This document shows, in pieces, positions 5,814-6,680 of a stretch of 6,680 bases of DNA. A program made the translations under genes and the position numbers. Source of the stretch: Hyphomonadaceae bacterium (GTDB lineage Bacteria; Pseudomonadota; Alphaproteobacteria; Caulobacterales; Hyphomonadaceae). The notes beneath the pieces were generated by a model. It was given only the letters and a program-made list of their open reading frames with translations. It was not told the origin of the DNA and made no database searches. The stretch spans positions 1-6,680 of the forward strand of contig JAUYSA010000039.1 of NCBI GenBank assembly GCA_030696545.1, written 5' to 3'. Position 1 is the stretch's first letter. The number at the start of each line of letters is the position of its first letter.

Positions 5814-6680
5814 GTGTCACGGCTCAAGGAATCCTGGATAAGAATCAAGTCGGGGACGGTGAAAGCCGCTTCTGGCGCTCGAGAACGCGTTCGGAACATC
5901 CAGTGGAAGTCCCCCCCCAAACCTGTGTTGATCTGGACCGGAGCCATCCTTGGCGTCCTCGCGGCTGGATGGGTGATGCTTAATATCCTGCTGGCCAATC
6001 CATCGACAGGCACGCCCATGGTCAATTGGGCGATCGGCACGTTCGGCGACAAGTCCGCGAAAGTGCAGACCGGCCATCTCGCCCACCCATTCTCCGATCG
6101 CTTCGTTCTTCGTACGCTCGATTGGCCTGAAACGATTCAGGCCAAACAGATCGAGATCAATTACGACCTCTTCGGCTTTCTCCCCGGCCGCACCTGGGCC
6201 AAGCGCATCTGGATACGCGATGGCGAGATAATCCTCGCGAACAAGGCGCCAGACGAAAACGAGACGACGTTTAACCCAACGCAGTTCGTCGATGAGATCG
6301 ACGCAGCCAACGTCGATATCAAGTTTACAATCAACGACAACATGCGGGTCGTGAAAATAGTCGCAGCAAACGGCCGTTTCACCGAAGGCAGCGTTCGCGC
6401 GGAAGCAGTGTCAGGAAAGAACCGCATCACATTCGACGGGCTGCAGCGTGACTGGGGCGGGTCGTTGAAAGGCAGCATCACCGCGGAGGGGCAGAACCTA
6501 AAAGATCTTGCCGAAATCGCCGGTGCGTCCGCTCCGGACACCCCGCCTTTCAATATCAAAGGCTCCTTGTCGGTGCAGCGGCAAACATGGTCGGTTGAAA
6601 ACCTGACCGGCCGCATAGGTGACAGCGACCTCGGAGGCCTCGTCCGCATCAACCTGTCTCAGAAGAAGCCGATGCTGACC
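5814..6680 (+). CDS. AsmA-family protein, N-terminal part (C-terminus beyond window)
   Basis: The frame is open from GTG 5814 to the right edge (289 codons). A basic cytoplasmic N-terminus (1-37) precedes one membrane segment at about 38-60 (VLIWTGAILGVLAAGWVML), so the protein is anchored in the inner membrane with its bulk in the periplasm. The following region alternates short beta strands with phrases typical of AsmA-like proteins: IEINYDLFGFLPGRTWAKRIWIRDGEIILAN (split over 122-152), NVDIKFTI, and NLTGRIGDSDLGGLVRINLSQKKPML near the end, the last being the strongest family signal. AsmA-type proteins are related to bridge-like lipid-transfer proteins and are linked to outer-membrane lipid homeostasis; full-length members are usually much longer than the part seen here. 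The gene is separated from its upstream neighbour by a terminator, so a promoter is expected in 5763-5810, though none is clear. An eight-C run lies at 5911-5918 just before the membrane segment. Confidence 0.85.
   Translation, partial: MSRLKESWIRIKSGTVKAASGARERVRNIQWKSPPKPVLIWTGAILGVLAAGWVMLNILLANPSTGTPMVNWAIGTFGDKSAKVQTGHLAHPFSDRFVLRTLDWPETIQAKQIEINYDLFGFLPGRTWAKRIWIRDGEIILANKAPDENETTFNPTQFVDEIDAANVDIKFTINDNMRVVKIVAANGRFTEGSVRAEAVSGKNRITFDGLQRDWGGSLKGSITAEGQNLKDLAEIAGASAPDTPPFNIKGSLSVQRQTWSVENLTGRIGDSDLGGLVRINLSQKKPMLT

Noticed and set aside
6161..6652. Leftward open frame of 163 codons opposite the AsmA-like gene
   Set aside because: Ser-rich composition typical of an antisense frame; the rightward frame has a membrane anchor and AsmA-type strands.

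Overview
The window looks like chromosomal DNA of an alphaproteobacterium. The base composition is GC-rich, the genes are dense, Shine-Dalgarno sites are mixed in strength, and the gene families and codon use fit that class (possibly the Hyphomonadaceae/Caulobacterales side). The taxonomic call is an inference from style; no marker gene is present. No tRNA, rRNA, insertion sequence, CRISPR array or phage gene is visible.

Layout: three genes run leftward, then comes a divergent intergenic region, then two genes run rightward. Leftward, reading from the centre: a small lipoprotein with a Gmad2-type immunoglobulin-like domain (4280-3774); the protein adenylyltransferase SelO/YdiU (3777-2365), whose GTG start overlaps the lipoprotein stop as GTGA; a 134-bp gap without a convincing terminator; and a large soluble PAS-PAS-PAS-PAS histidine kinase (2230 to the left edge) that runs out of the window inside or just after its ATPase domain. 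Rightward: a 349-residue protein of unknown function (4652-5701) whose C-terminal third resembles the PcfJ-like domain, followed by a strong hairpin terminator; then the first 289 codons of an AsmA-family membrane-anchored protein (5814 to the right edge).

Functional links are loose. The lipoprotein and SelO are almost certainly co-translated, pairing an envelope protein with a protein-AMPylating stress enzyme. The kinase is a cytoplasmic sensor without membrane segments, so it probably senses internal redox, ligand or energy state. The AsmA-like protein probably acts at the envelope, in lipid transport or outer-membrane homeostasis.

The least ordinary parts are the 371-bp divergent intergenic region and the gene it leads into. 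The intergenic region holds nested and mutually exclusive inverted repeats, including a long-range closing stem and a hairpin just upstream of the Shine-Dalgarno site of the 349-residue gene. It could be a structured leader or an unannotated small RNA. The 349-residue gene itself has no function I can name.
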